A stretch of DNA of 64,000 nt, taken from Paraburkholderia sp. BL10I2N1 (lineage in GTDB: Bacteria > Pseudomonadota > Gammaproteobacteria > Burkholderiales > Burkholderiaceae). The notes under the pieces were generated by a model, which worked only from the letters and a program-made list of their open reading frames with translations, was not told the origin of the DNA and did no database searches. Made by a program: the position numbers and the translations under genes. Of this stretch, positions 46,799 to 55,608 are shown one piece after another. Position 1 is the stretch's first letter. Every line of letters starts with the position of its first letter. The DNA is taken from assembly GCF_004361815.1 (NCBI RefSeq), contig NZ_SNWA01000003.1, positions 310,001 to 374,000 of the forward strand, read 5' to 3'.

Positions 46799-47815
46799 AT
46801 GTTAATCGACATTGATCAACTTTGCCAAACAGTCAGAACGCCAGCCGATCTCCGAAACTTGCCAGGCTACGTGGAGAAGGTTAACCCCGCGCAGGTCGGG
46901 CTCCGGCGCGTTATCTGGCCGTATGGCTTTGCATCCGAAACGCACTGTGCCTTGACGAACTGCGGCACGCTGCACAAGGCAGGGGTGATCATCGAGCTCG
47001 AAGACGGCACAGTCTCTAACATTGGGCACGTTTGTGGCGCCGACAAGGACAAGTTCTCGTCGAAGTTCACGGCGGAGATGCTCAAGTTGTCCGAGTCGCG
47101 ACGTCGGGAGGCAATGCTGCCGATCCTGCTTGACCGACCAGCGCTTGAAAGAACGGAACGTGAAGTACGCGCCGCATACCACGAGGCGGAAAATTGGGTC
47201 CGCCGCATCGCCGCGTTCGCATCAGTTTGTCCAGAGGCGGACTGGGAACTTCGGCGCCGCATCAGCGGTGGCGCCAGTATGGCAGTTGTCGACGTAGTGG
47301 AACGCTCAGAATCGGAAGTCCGCGATCTCATAGCGTCTGGGTTGGCAAGCAACCGTGCTGCCGCGCGCTACAAGGAAGTTGAGAAAGGCGTTATCCGCGG
47401 CTCGGCTGCGCTATCACTCTCGGAGCGACGGATTACCTCACTCTGGCGTCGCGCAGATGCGCTGCTCGCTGCTGATCCGCAAGCCGTCGACATCGCAGGG
47501 CTCCAGAAACTATTCAACGAATCAGTCCATTTGCCAGAAGATGCACGACGCGTCCTCGAAGAGTGCGAGGCAGCACGGGTGTTCTTTACTCCGGCCAACT
47601 TCGCCTTGATGGCGATGCTACCGATGTCACCAGCGGCCAGGGGCGTCCTGAATGCCCTTACGATAGACAAACTCGATAACTCTGTAGTGCAGCTGCCCGC
47701 GCGTCAGGACCTTCCGAATTCAGCAGGAGATCGGCCGCTTAACAAGAGGGAGCGCGATCTTCAGCGAAAGATGGCGGCGATCCAGCGCGCGGCGCAACGG
47801 GTCATCAAACGATAG
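46799..47815 (+). CDS. Unrecognised protein following the R-M genes
   Basis: An ATG at 46799 gives 338 residues; a TTG at 46751, overlapping the Res stop, would add 16. The N-terminal third has TNCGTLHKAGVIIELEDGTV and NIGHVCGADKDKFSSKF, a pair of Cys-containing strands that could form a small zinc site. The rest is helical and charged (RRREAMLPILLDRPALERTE, a long coiled stretch, RQDLPNSAGDRPLNKRERDL). No membrane segment is seen. It follows the Res gene closely on the same strand, so it is probably part of the same system. No family is recognised. Confidence 0.7.
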   Translation: MLIDIDQLCQTVRTPADLRNLPGYVEKVNPAQVGLRRVIWPYGFASETHCALTNCGTLHKAGVIIELEDGTVSNIGHVCGADKDKFSSKFTAEMLKLSESRRREAMLPILLDRPALERTEREVRAAYHEAENWVRRIAAFASVCPEADWELRRRISGGASMAVVDVVERSESEVRDLIASGLASNRAAARYKEVEKGVIRGSAALSLSERRITSLWRRADALLAADPQAVDIAGLQKLFNESVHLPEDARRVLEECEAARVFFTPANFALMAMLPMSPAARGVLNALTIDKLDNSVVQLPARQDLPNSAGDRPLNKRERDLQRKMAAIQRAAQRVIKR

Positions 47816-47985
47816 CGCAGCAGGTTCCGTTTCTGAGCAAGCACAGACAACATCAACGCATCGATTTCCTAACGATGTGCTACAGCGAAGCAACATCCAC
47901 ACCGTTGCGTGCGCACCCGGTGAAGTCTCGTCGGAGCGATGGGAACCGCCTGCTACGCACTCAATTTCCGCGGAGATCCTGACTA

Positions 47986-49028
47986 ATGCGCATCACTTCA
48001 ACGGGGTCCGTTCGCCCGAGTCCACGGGATGGACGAGCGAAAGACGCGGTGTTCGCGCTGAACGCATTGGCCGAGCTTGTGCATGTTTCGGAGGTTGCAC
48101 GCGGTAAAGCATGTGAGTGCTGTTGCGTTGCCTGCGGTTCACGTGTGATTGCCAAGAAGGGAAATCAAACCGCTTGGCACTTTGCGCATCTATCTAAAGC
48201 GGATTGTCGGCACGCGGCCGAGACGGCACTGCATAAGGCCGTCAAACAAGTCATCCTCGAAGGAGACTTGATCCGCCTTCCTGATCTGATTGTCGAGGCG
48301 CGGGCGAGCGTTGGCACCCATGTTGGTCACGCAAAACGTTGTTTGGAGGGGCGCGCGGTCCAATATGTTGCGCCGCAACTCGAGGTCCGTTTGAGCGAAA
48401 TCGTCGCCGACGCTGTCGTCACAACGCACGACCGACAGTTAATTATTGAAGTCGCAGTTGAGCATCCGGTGGCCGACGCGAAGCTCCGGAAACTTGCTTG
48501 CATGCAGACGCCGGCGATCGAACTTGAAGCATGGAGGTTGGACCGCACGGTGGATTGGAACAAAATCCGATCCTTTGTCAGCGAGTCGAAGGACGAAAGT
48601 GGCTGTTCAACCCGCGCGCCGGTCAGCTGATGATGGAGGCGCAGGCTGAAGCTCGAGCCCAAGCCCAAGCCCAAGCTCTGGCTGACGCACATGCCAAAGC
48701 TGTCGCACGCTACGATATGCAACGATTCCAGACGGCGGCTGGGAACTCCGGCCGTCGCGCGGGCGATCCGGTGCTGACGGGCGATTGGCAAACTGATGCC
48801 ACGGCAAAGTTAAAACGGCTATGGCATACGTATCGAGTTGACCGGCTCCTCACCGTAACTCCCTCCTTGGCAGCAGCCGATATGATATTGCGCTGGGAAG
48901 AGAAGGATGCGCATGAGGGGGATGTGCAATCTCACTTCGAGGGTCTACTTGCCGTGCTGGCGAGCACCGCACACATTACATATCGGGATGAGAACGGCGC
49001 TGTCGCTGAATTCTCTGTCAATGACTAG
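47986..49028 (+). pseudogene. CoiA-like protein, frameshifted
   Basis: The ATG at 47986 follows GCGGAGAT. Residues 40-80 carry the CoiA-type start: ACECCCVACGSRVIAKKGNQ, TAWHFAHLSKADCRHAAE, with a zinc-like Cys/His set. A nuclease-like core follows (LEVRLSEIVADAVV, HDRQLIIEVAVEHP with an E-x-x matching D-E-x-V). After RSFVSES the frame breaks at about 48580; one base change continues KWLFNPRAGQLMMEAQAEAR to a TAG at 49026. The second part has an Ala-Gln repeat encoded by GCCCAA units (48655-48678). CoiA-like proteins act on DNA in competence, and here it lies beside an R-M system. Whether the frameshift is real is unknown. Confidence 0.75.
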
Positions 49029-49474
49029 CTCGGGCCGGAGCCGGCTGTCGGTGTCGAAGAATATGACAACCAAAGTCGAGGGACCAGTGAACGACGAAAA
49101 CGTGCTTGCGTCGGCGCGACGCACAAAACGAACGTATGTGCGTTTTTCGTTTCCCCGGGGAAACGACATCGGTATAGATCAAGGGGTGCAAGTCCCCTAC
49201 GGTTTGTCGCGAAGCGCTGACGGGGGCGCTCTTTCCTGAACCTGCCTGCTGACGAGATGCTCGCGGAACCCGCACCCAAGCCCCCCAAGCGCAGTGCCGG
49301 CGATGCCACAGGCGATGCACAGCCGTCGTTGATTGGCTAACGGCAGCTGCCGACGAGTTCCGCGCAAAGCACCCTGAACCCACGACCCACGCCCCGCGCA
49401 TCGTCGACAAATGCAGCGGGCTCCCATCGTCTTCCGAATTTTCCGACTTCCGGCACGGCGTCCCATGGTCCCGG
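49029..49474. other. Intergenic, no gene recognised
   Basis: This lies between the CoiA-like gene and the 3' end of the ligase gene (convergent). GC-rich, with no supported frame. Confidence 0.4.
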
Positions 49475-50182
49475 TTATGAACGAACCCCAGGGGCTGCGG
49501 GCCTGCTATATCGGGCGTTCCTGACCTTTTGCCAGTCGGGCGACCGGCCGCGCTGGTACGTTGACTTAAGGCGCTTGGCCACCATACCCTCCAGACCGAG
49601 GGCCTGCACCTGTTCGAACACCCAGTGTCCGGCGGCGACAATGCCGGACAGATAGACGAGCGTGCCCGTGTCTCCGAAGGCGTCGCGAAGCAGGCGCTTG
49701 CGCGCATCAAGCGGAAGGCCTCTCAGATCGCGATCGCCAGTTGCCAGCATGTCAAAAACGTAAAGCCGCGCGGGATGGGCAGTAACAGCTGCGCGCACGT
49801 TTGAAGGACGCGATGTTTTGGCGCGGGTCTGCAAACGATGGAATGAGGGACGGCCGTCCGGGTTGTCGACCGTCAGCTCGGCGTCCCAGATGAAATCCCC
49901 GGGCACCTGCGAGACAGCCCCGACAATATCCGGGAAAGACAGGTTAAGCGGGTTGCCCGGACGGGATATCAGCTCGACCTGGTCTCGGGTCTTGCGCACG
50001 AGAGTCCTGAAACCATCGAGCTTCAATTCGTAAATCCATTCTTCGTCCGAGAACGGCGCGCGACGCGGCGTCGCCAGCATCAGGTCGCCTGCCTCGATGG
50101 GCCGTCGCAGCAGTACGCCGGGCCCACTCGCGGGCGCGGCGTTCCCGGCAGTCCGGTTCGTTGCCTTGGTGGCCCGTGGCAT
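49475..50182 (-). CDS. ATP-dependent DNA ligase, adenylation domain only
   Basis: 235 residues. The nucleotidyl-transfer motif I YELKLDGFRTL (Lys-x-Asp-Gly, about residues 51-61) is present, with motif III-like YVFDMLATGDRDL, motif IV EGMVAKRLKSTYQRG and motif V DWQKVRNARY. This is the catalytic core of LigD-like bacterial ATP-dependent DNA ligases that seal nicks. No OB-fold domain follows: the protein ends 20 residues after motif V, so it is a minimal or truncated form. The start at 50182 is provisional; the ATG at 50080 (MLATPRRAPFSDEEWIYELK) may be the true one. Confidence 0.85.
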   Translation of the reverse strand: MPRATKATNRTAGNAAPASGPGVLLRRPIEAGDLMLATPRRAPFSDEEWIYELKLDGFRTLVRKTRDQVELISRPGNPLNLSFPDIVGAVSQVPGDFIWDAELTVDNPDGRPSFHRLQTRAKTSRPSNVRAAVTAHPARLYVFDMLATGDRDLRGLPLDARKRLLRDAFGDTGTLVYLSGIVAAGHWVFEQVQALGLEGMVAKRLKSTYQRGRSPDWQKVRNARYSRPAAPGVRS

Positions 50183-50212
50183 GGCAGATCCGGCAGCAGA
50201 CGTGGTAGCGCT

Positions 50213-50419
50213 TCAAGGCGTACCGCGTGGCCGCCAGGCGCTGATATAGGCGCATCTGGCCCACGCAAACGCGGAGTGGCCGGCGATGTCTTCGCTCAGG
50301 CCCGAGTACGCGCAGAAGTGAGCGAAGTCGTCTTCGGCGGTGTGGCCGTTGGAGCCGGTCGCGGGTGGAGCCGCATGGAGAAGTTGCGCGAGTAGCTGGT
50401 CCGGGTCGCCGTAGCACAT
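50213..50419 (-). CDS. Small hypothetical protein, probably frameshifted
   Basis: The ATG at 50419 gives 68 residues (MCYGDPDQLLAQLLHAAPPA, AEDDFAHFCAYSGLSEDI, AFAWARCAYISAW). Switching frame near 50265 instead gives MRLYQRLAATRYALKRYHVC, CRICHATGHQGNEPDCRERR, a Cys-rich tail that looks like the natural C-terminus. So a one-base shift may have occurred. The tail would form a zinc knuckle and runs into the ligase start. The function is unknown. Confidence 0.5.
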   Translation of the reverse strand: MCYGDPDQLLAQLLHAAPPATGSNGHTAEDDFAHFCAYSGLSEDIAGHSAFAWARCAYISAWRPRGTP

Positions 50420-50450
50420 GCTTTTTCCTCAATCAGAACTGGGCCGTGCG

Positions 50451-50753
50451 CTACGCGCAAGTGTCCGCGGGCGGTGGGTCGAACGTCCAGGTGCGCAGCG
50501 CGGGCCGGTGCGTAAAGTGAGGGTGCGCGAACCACTCCTGCAGGTTTTCGCCAACCTGGCCGATGAACCAGGCGTCAACGGCAAAAGGCTCGTCCAGGCC
50601 GTCCGGCTCGTCCACGGCCAGAAAGGCGCCGCGCAGCTCGTCGACGGCCAGATACACGACCGCAAACTCGGTCACGTCGGCGGTAGTCCACTGCGGCTGG
50701 CCGCGCAGCAGCATGCGCAGGTCGGAAACCGTCTGCTCAAATGCTCGTTCCAT
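50451..50753 (-). CDS. Small hypothetical protein
   Basis: The ATG at 50753 follows GGAGCAACCTC. 100 residues: MERAFEQTVSDLRMLLRGQP, VYLAVDELRGAFLAVDEPDG, FIGQVGENLQEWFAHPHFTH. Acidic and soluble; no family recognised. It precedes the preceding small gene and the ligase on the same strand, with 31 bp to the next start, so the three may be one transcript. Confidence 0.55.
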   Translation of the reverse strand: MERAFEQTVSDLRMLLRGQPQWTTADVTEFAVVYLAVDELRGAFLAVDEPDGLDEPFAVDAWFIGQVGENLQEWFAHPHFTHRPALRTWTFDPPPADTCA

Positions 50754-51016
50754 GAGGTTGCTCCCGGGTTATCAGGCACAGAGTGCATTGTCCGTGCCAG
50801 CGGTGCGGCGTCTACGGTAAAAACGCTTACCCGCGCATGCGTCGGCCGGTCCAGGCGGTCACCGGGTTTTCCAATGAGCTGAGCGTTCGCGCGGGATGCG
50901 TGGCGATTTTGCCCCGCATCCTCTCGAACGTCCTCGTAATAGGCTTTAAGAACGCACTCAAGTGACTCTGCAACCCAGCCGATAAACACTGGGTGCGGTC
51001 CGGTCCGACATAGATA

Positions 51017-51054
51017 TTGACATAGCTACGGACGTATATATACTTGTAGCTACG
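51017..51054 (+). promoter_or_regulatory. vapBC promoter and operator
   Basis: A -35 box TTGACA (51017-51022), 16 bp and a -10 box TATACT (51039-51044) lie 36 bp before the antitoxin ATG. TAGCTACG occurs at 51023-51030 and 51047-51054, and GTAGCTAC (51046-51053) is a perfect palindrome. The boxes thus lie between two operator half-sites, suited to repression by the VapBC complex. Confidence 0.75.
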
Positions 51055-51079
51055 TTGGTTTGTGGACCGGGAGTTAGCC

Positions 51080-51310
51080 ATGTCTCGTATTGCAAAGTTA
51101 TTCACTAGCGGCGGCAGTCAGGCCGTTCGGCTTCCCGCTGAATTTCGTTTCGAGGGAAAAGAGGTCTTTATCAGTCGTGATGGGGAACGCATTGTTCTTT
51201 CCCCGAAGCCGGATTCGTGGGCCGAATATCTCGCGTCGGGCCCGCGTGCGACGCCGGACTTCATGGACGGCGTGGTCGATTTGCCTGTTCAGGACCGGGA
51301 GCCGATCTGA
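51080..51310 (+). CDS. vapB: VapB-type antitoxin
   Basis: The ATG at 51080 follows CGGGAG. 76 residues: an AbrB/SpoVT-type DNA-binding start [21 protein letters not shown], then [17 protein letters not shown] and an acidic C-terminal tail that would fold over the toxin. It binds the operator upstream and neutralises VapC. Its stop overlaps the toxin start by one base (TGATG), so the two are co-translated. Confidence 0.92.
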   Translation: MSRIAKLFTSGGSQAVRLPAEFRFEGKEVFISRDGERIVLSPKPDSWAEYLASGPRATPDFMDGVVDLPVQDREPI

Positions 51311-51711
51311 TGCCGTTGTACATGCTGGACACTGACACGTGTGCGTTTGTAATGCGTGGCCCGTCCGAAAACCTACGCGGGAAGCTGCTCGCAACGCCCA
51401 TCGATGAACAAGCCATTTCAGTTATTACTCTCGCGGAGTTGCTGTTTGGAATCAAGTTGTCGTCGCAGGCAAAACGCAATCGACCGGCGCTAGACGCCTT
51501 TGTAAAACACTTGACGGTGATGGAGTGGCCCGAAGAAGCAGCCGAGCACTATGCGGAGATTCGCGCGCATCTACACAAAAGCGGTCAGATGATCGGCGCG
51601 AACGATCTCTTGATCGCTTCGCATGCACGCTGCGTCGGCGCTGTCGTGGTCACGAATAACGAGCGGGAGTTTCGGCGTGTGCCGGCGCTGAAAGTTGAGA
51701 ACTGGCTGTAG
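51310..51711 (+). CDS. vapC: VapC PIN-domain toxin
   Basis: 133 residues from the ATG at 51310. PIN-domain acidic residues are present: D in YMLDTDTCAFVM, E in SVITLAELLFGIKL, D in ANDLLIASHA, with VVTNNEREFRRV at the end (D replaced by N in the last position). VapC toxins cut specific RNAs, often initiator tRNA, and stop translation when the antitoxin is lost. The complete pair probably stabilises this accessory DNA. Confidence 0.92.
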   Translation: MPLYMLDTDTCAFVMRGPSENLRGKLLATPIDEQAISVITLAELLFGIKLSSQAKRNRPALDAFVKHLTVMEWPEEAAEHYAEIRAHLHKSGQMIGANDLLIASHARCVGAVVVTNNEREFRRVPALKVENWL

Positions 51712-51734
51712 TTCGGACACAACGTGAAAGGGCC

Positions 51735-51944
51735 ATGCAAAAGTTCAAAATCGGCGACAAGGTACGGCAGCAAGGCAAGATGCAGGTTATGACCGTGGAA
51801 GGCGACGCGGCACTGGCGGCCGTATCCACGAGGCCGGGGCGAGTCGCAACGACGCCCGGAATGGTTGTCTGTTCTTGGGCGAACAAGCGAGGGCGGAAGA
51901 TCCAGAAGGCATTTGTCGAACTGGGTCTTGAATTCGCAGAGTGA
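51735..51944 (+). CDS. DUF2158 (YodC-like) small protein
   Basis: 69 residues from the ATG at 51735, 24 bp after the toxin stop. KFKIGDKVRQQGKMQVMTVE and VVCSWANKRGRKIQKAFVEL match the DUF2158 pattern (F-x-x-G-D-x-V, M-T-V, C-x-W). The function of the family is unknown. It could be the third gene of the toxin-antitoxin transcript. The IS630 element starts 45 bp later. Confidence 0.85.
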   Translation: MQKFKIGDKVRQQGKMQVMTVEGDAALAAVSTRPGRVATTPGMVVCSWANKRGRKIQKAFVELGLEFAE

Positions 51945-51988
51945 GGGAAAAGCGGATGGCGAATATTTTGCGCTGCGTGCTGGTCTTA

Positions 51989-53093
51989 CTCACAAGTCAG
52001 TAACATAGCGGACAGATGGATATTGAAAGAACGATCGAACCAGAGCGGGGCTATTGCCGATATCGGCGAGCTGTTTGCGGACGCGTTGGGCGAGTTTTTC
52101 GCCCTTCATCAAAGGACGTCTGGCGACGCCGGTACGCTTGGCATGGCTCCAGACCAGCTCGTCGGGATTCAGATCCGGTGCGTAACCAGGCAGGAAGTGC
52201 AGGGTTAATTTCCCTTGGGTGCTGCTCACATAGTCTTTGACGCACGCCTTTTTGTGAGCGGGCAAGCTATCAACAATAAGATGCACGGCGCGACGGCGTC
52301 GGAACATCAACTTTTCGAGCAGAACGACAAACAGCTCGCCCGTGAGCGCGCCGGGGTAAGTGTCGAACCAGAAAGCTCCCTTGGAATTCACGGCTGAGGC
52401 TGCGCTCATGCTTTGGCGTTCGCCAGGTCGCTCGACGATCGGGGTCTCGCCACGCTGCGCCCAGGTTCTGCCGTGAACCGAGTCAGCCCGAAAGCCAGAC
52501 TCGTCCCAGAAGAAAACATCGGCATTCTCGCGGCTGGCTTGCTGCGCAATGGCGGGAAAGGTCTCGTGCTGCCAGCGTTCGATGGCGACTGGATCACGTT
52601 GATAGGCACGTTGGAGCGGTTTTTGCGGCGTCACACCCAGGCGGGCAAGCAGCGTACCGATCGAAGCCAGACTCAGTCTGACATCAAACTCGCGTTGGAT
52701 CAGCTCGGCTACAAGAGCGCGCGTCCACAGTGCGAAATCGAACCCGTACTGCAGCGGATTCTTGCCGTGAATCCAGCGAAGTACGGTGGTTTCCTGCTGT
52801 TTGGTCAGTTTGCGCGGACGGCCTGTAGCGGTGGTCGAAAGCAGTGCACGTACGCCATGACCTCGTCCCCGCGCTTGAGCGCGAATCTTGTACGCCCACG
52901 ATCGATGCATCCCGAACGACGCCGCGACATCATCGGGGTGCTCACCCTCAGCCATGCGTTTCACTGCGAGTATGCGCATTTCCTCAAGCGTGTTATGAGC
53001 CAATGCCCGGCCATCTCTCTTCATGAAATGCTCCGACGAGTCCCAAGATAACCAAGCATAGGATATTCGTCGGCAAACTTCCTGACTGATGAG
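51989..53093 (-). mobile_element. IS630-family element (third type)
   Basis: Bounded by TA at 51987-51988 and 53094-53095. The tips CTCACAAGTCAG and (reverse) CTCATCAGTCAG are inverted repeats with two mismatches over about 12 bp. One transposase gene on the minus strand fills it. Confidence 0.85.
51990..53024 (-). CDS. IS630-family DDE transposase
   Basis: 344 residues. The HTH region (PDDVAASFGMHRSWAYKIRA) is followed by a linker, then the catalytic D in FFWDESGFRADS, D in HLIVDSLPAHK and E-type position in YAPDLNPDELVWSHAK. The frame is intact. The two other IS630 transposases in the window differ from it and from each other. The stop lies within the element's terminal repeat. Confidence 0.95.
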   Translation of the reverse strand: MKRDGRALAHNTLEEMRILAVKRMAEGEHPDDVAASFGMHRSWAYKIRAQARGRGHGVRALLSTTATGRPRKLTKQQETTVLRWIHGKNPLQYGFDFALWTRALVAELIQREFDVRLSLASIGTLLARLGVTPQKPLQRAYQRDPVAIERWQHETFPAIAQQASRENADVFFWDESGFRADSVHGRTWAQRGETPIVERPGERQSMSAASAVNSKGAFWFDTYPGALTGELFVVLLEKLMFRRRRAVHLIVDSLPAHKKACVKDYVSSTQGKLTLHFLPGYAPDLNPDELVWSHAKRTGVARRPLMKGEKLAQRVRKQLADIGNSPALVRSFFQYPSVRYVTDL

Positions 53094-53320
53094 TAAGTGT
53101 CGCCTGGTACGGTGCGCATCTGCTGATGGCCCATGCCTTTGATCTACCCGGGCGGTCGATCATGGCATTTGCGAAGAGCGATCTGTTGTTCGCATGCACG
53201 TCTGGCCATGACGAGCGCGAATCCCAGTGCCAACGCGCTCTTTCCAAAAATTGACTCGGAAAAGATCATGCGGGTGATGGCGATGTACCGGCTCCGGTTG
53301 TTTGGACACGCTTTTGCAGC

Positions 53321-54192
53321 TCAGGCGGCCAGCTTCAACAGCCGTTCCTGACGGGCTTCGAGGGGTGATTTGAAGCCCAGCTTTTCAAGACGCCAGTCGC
53401 GATTGTATCGATCCTTGAACGCGATGGCGGCAGCACGAACTTCCTCCAGGTTTTTGAAGATGCGCCCATGAATAGCCTGTTCCTTCATTGTCCGGTTGAA
53501 CCGCTCGGCGACGCCGTTGGTCTGGGGTTCGGCGACGAAGGCATAGCTCGGCGCGATGCCCCAGAACCTGATCTGGTTACGGAAGTCGTCCGACGTGTAC
53601 TGCGAACCGTGATCCATACGCAGCGACAACCCGCGGCCCGAGTCGGCGACTACCGAGCCAAACTCGCCCAGCAGCCCTTGGGAGATTGGCTCGAGAGCAG
53701 CGAAGCGGTCACCAGTTTTCGCGGCATGGATGCCGGTGCACATGCCATCGCAGTGATCAACGCTCGAGAAGATCCACACCATGCCGTCGTCCACGGTCGC
53801 GATGCGCACACCGTCGGTACCCCACATCTCATTCGGGCGATCAGTCGTGATCCGGCCGTCGTGAAGGTTGGGTTCGCCTCGCGCCTGCCGGTGCGGCGAG
53901 AGCAACCCGTGCTCGCCCATCAACCGCAGTACGCGGGTCCGGGACACGCGGATGTCGTGCACGATGCGCAGCCGCGCCCAGACCTTGCGGTGCCCCTCGC
54001 CGATGAAGGGCGAAGCCGCCAGATCGTCGCAGATGGCCTTCAGCAGTTCGACATCAGGCATCTTCGGCTTCGGTCCACGTCTGCGCTGAACCATCGGCGT
54101 CACGTTGGTGCTCGCTCTGGCACGAACGGCATAGATCGTCGAACGCGGGAATTCGAGCACCTGGCAAACCCGTTGCAATCCAAAGGGCTTGC
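53321..54192 (-). pseudogene. IS3-family transposase orfB, N-terminal truncation
   Basis: From about residue 35 the protein matches IS3 orfB: KPFGLQRVCQVLEFPRSTIY, the D in EMWGTDGVRIATVD, the D in RMDHGSQYTSDD and the E in NGVAERFNRTMKEQAI. orfA and the first part of orfB are missing: upstream of 54192 the frame is unrelated and joins the next fragment. The end of the element lies near 53300. It cannot move by itself. Confidence 0.9.
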
Positions 54193-54212
54193 CTGCACTG
54201 ACGACGTTCCTT

Positions 54213-54674
54213 CCAGCGCAGCGAGTACTCGAGCGACGCAAGGCCGCCCTGCACAATGTCTGGCAGGACAATCCAGTCGGCACCCTCGCCAAGCTTTTCG
54301 ACGACGCTCATAAACGCCAACTCGTCGAATGGCTCGCCCTGTTGGTATGCAGTCCACGCGCCATTATCTAGCGCATACCGCATGCCTTCCGGGCGATGTG
54401 CGCCCTTAGCCGAAACCAGAAGGCGCCATTCCGCGCCGGCCAGTGCTTCGAGATTGCGACGCGTGCCGGTGCGGCTCGCGTATCCCACCATCGGCGGCCG
54501 ATGCATGATCAGCCGCTCTTCTATTTCCGGATCTTCGTCGGCGCTTCCGTCAACGCAGTAATAGTCGGCGTAAGCCATGACAGCCTGCGCCCAACCTAGT
54601 TTCTCTCCGGTCGCATACGAGGAAAGCCAGCTCGGCTCGATCGTCGCCGGACTCATCGCCCACGCTCCGTACAT
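54213..54674 (-). pseudogene. 5' part of a TGT/DpdA-like gene
   Basis: About 154 residues before the IS3 junction: RRNLEALAGAEWRLLVSAKG, MRYALDNGAWTAYQQGEPFD and GADWIVLPDIVQGGLASLEY. The ALDNGAW and PDIVxGG blocks recall tRNA-guanine-transglycosylase-fold proteins annotated as DpdA-like, which put deazaguanine into DNA in some defence systems. The match is from memory and weak. The C-terminus is lost at about 54213 by the IS3 insertion. No other dpd genes are present. Confidence 0.45.
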
Positions 54675-54786
54675 CGAGGGTCAGCCGACGTGTCCGACTT
54701 CATCACATCTGCTTCGATGTCGATTCGCCCGGAGAAAACTCCAAGAATTGCCGCTTCAAACATGGGAACTCCACAAGTGAATGCGG

Positions 54787-54808
54787 AGCGACCCCGGCGG
54801 GGGTCGCT
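54787..54808. terminator. Stem-loop, possible terminator
   Basis: AGCGACCCC-GGCG-GGGTCGCT: 9-bp arms and a 4-base loop. It lies downstream of the 3' end of the minus-strand nuclease fragment (about 43 bp below 54851). The run of T after it is weak. Confidence 0.5.
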
Positions 54809-54850
54809 TACCCGCGGGGTATAGAAAGTGACAGGAGGACCAGCTACCCG

Positions 54851-55036
54851 TCAGGGGGCGCGATACGCCTCGCCTGATGCGCTGACATCGGACCAGTTTT
54901 GAAGATACGCTTGCGCGATTTCTGGATGGTTCGACAGCACCAACACGTTTTCTGAATTAACCCGTGCTGCTGCCTGGCTGAAGTTATATGAGCCCGTTTC
55001 AACGGTTGAACCGTCGCAAACTATGTACTTGCTGTG
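54851..55036 (-). pseudogene. Phospholipase-D-type nuclease, C-terminal part
   Basis: About 61 residues: HSKYIVCDGSTVETGSYNFS, then NSENVLVLSNHPEIAQAYLQ and a stop at 54851. This is the second half of a Nuc/EDTA-resistant-type PLD nuclease motif (H-x-K, then G-S-x-N-F). The N-terminal part of such a gene lies at 61344-61725 on the same strand, on the other side of the Tn554-like unit. Both pieces are interrupted at the catalytic His. Confidence 0.8.
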
Positions 55037-55096
55037 AACCGTAACCCTCACAGTGTTACTGCCGTGGGGAGTGGTTCCCACAGCGGCCCCGGTCTT

Positions 55097-55149
55097 GCGC
55101 CGGCGGAATCGGCTGCGAAGCGTAGCGGAGCAGACGGTTCCGCCGGCGC
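55097..55149. terminator. Large stem-loop after the TnpC-like gene
   Basis: GCGCCGGCGGAA (55097-55108) and TTCCGCCGGCGC (55138-55149) form a perfect 12-bp stem around a 29-base loop, 67 bp below the stop at 55216. It may end the recombinase transcript or be part of the element end. Confidence 0.55.
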
Positions 55150-55215
55150 GCCGCTGAAGTTGTGACTTCGCGTAAGTTGCGCACAAGGAAGTATGGATGG
55201 TGGTGTGCAAGGTCT

Positions 55216-55608
55216 TCATTTCCGCAATGTGAATACGTTAGTCTGGTTGGTTGAGTTCGTCCGCAGTAGCTCGTTCTCCTTGAGCAGCCGAAGATTGATC
55301 GATTGGGAACGCTGCAAATCGATCTTCAATAGCGCGTGTTCGTTGCGCAGCATCGCAAGCTTCGTCTGACACTCCTTGAGTCGATCCCGAACGTTGTCGA
55401 GCCTCGTTTCGTCAGATTCACCGATGAATTGCCGGATCTTTTCCGCAATATCCGGGTGCCTGTTGTGGATGGTTGCGTTGTTGACACCGGCCTCGCGGGC
55501 CACCGCTGCAATACTGAGTCGCTGGCCAGGCGGCACGACCTTCGGAACTCCATGCCGGATTCGCTTGATCGCCATCTCCAGTGCCGTCGCTGTTTCGCGT
55601 TTCTTCAT
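55216..55608 (-). CDS. TnpC-like small protein
   Basis: 130 residues. Residues 25-60 look like a helix-turn-helix (LSIAAVAREAGVNNATIHNR), followed by a coiled coil (DRLKECQTKLAMLRNEHALL, ...). The order HTH then coiled coil and its position after the large recombinase match TnpC of Tn554-like elements, which influences orientation and efficiency of integration. Its start overlaps the recombinase stop by 4 bp (55605-55608). Confidence 0.75.
   Translation of the reverse strand: MKKRETATALEMAIKRIRHGVPKVVPPGQRLSIAAVAREAGVNNATIHNRHPDIAEKIRQFIGESDETRLDNVRDRLKECQTKLAMLRNEHALLKIDLQRSQSINLRLLKENELLRTNSTNQTNVFTLRK

Noticed and set aside
48655..48678. GCCCAA repeat as a CRISPR or regulatory array
   Set aside because: Units are adjacent with no spacers and encode Ala-Gln in frame.
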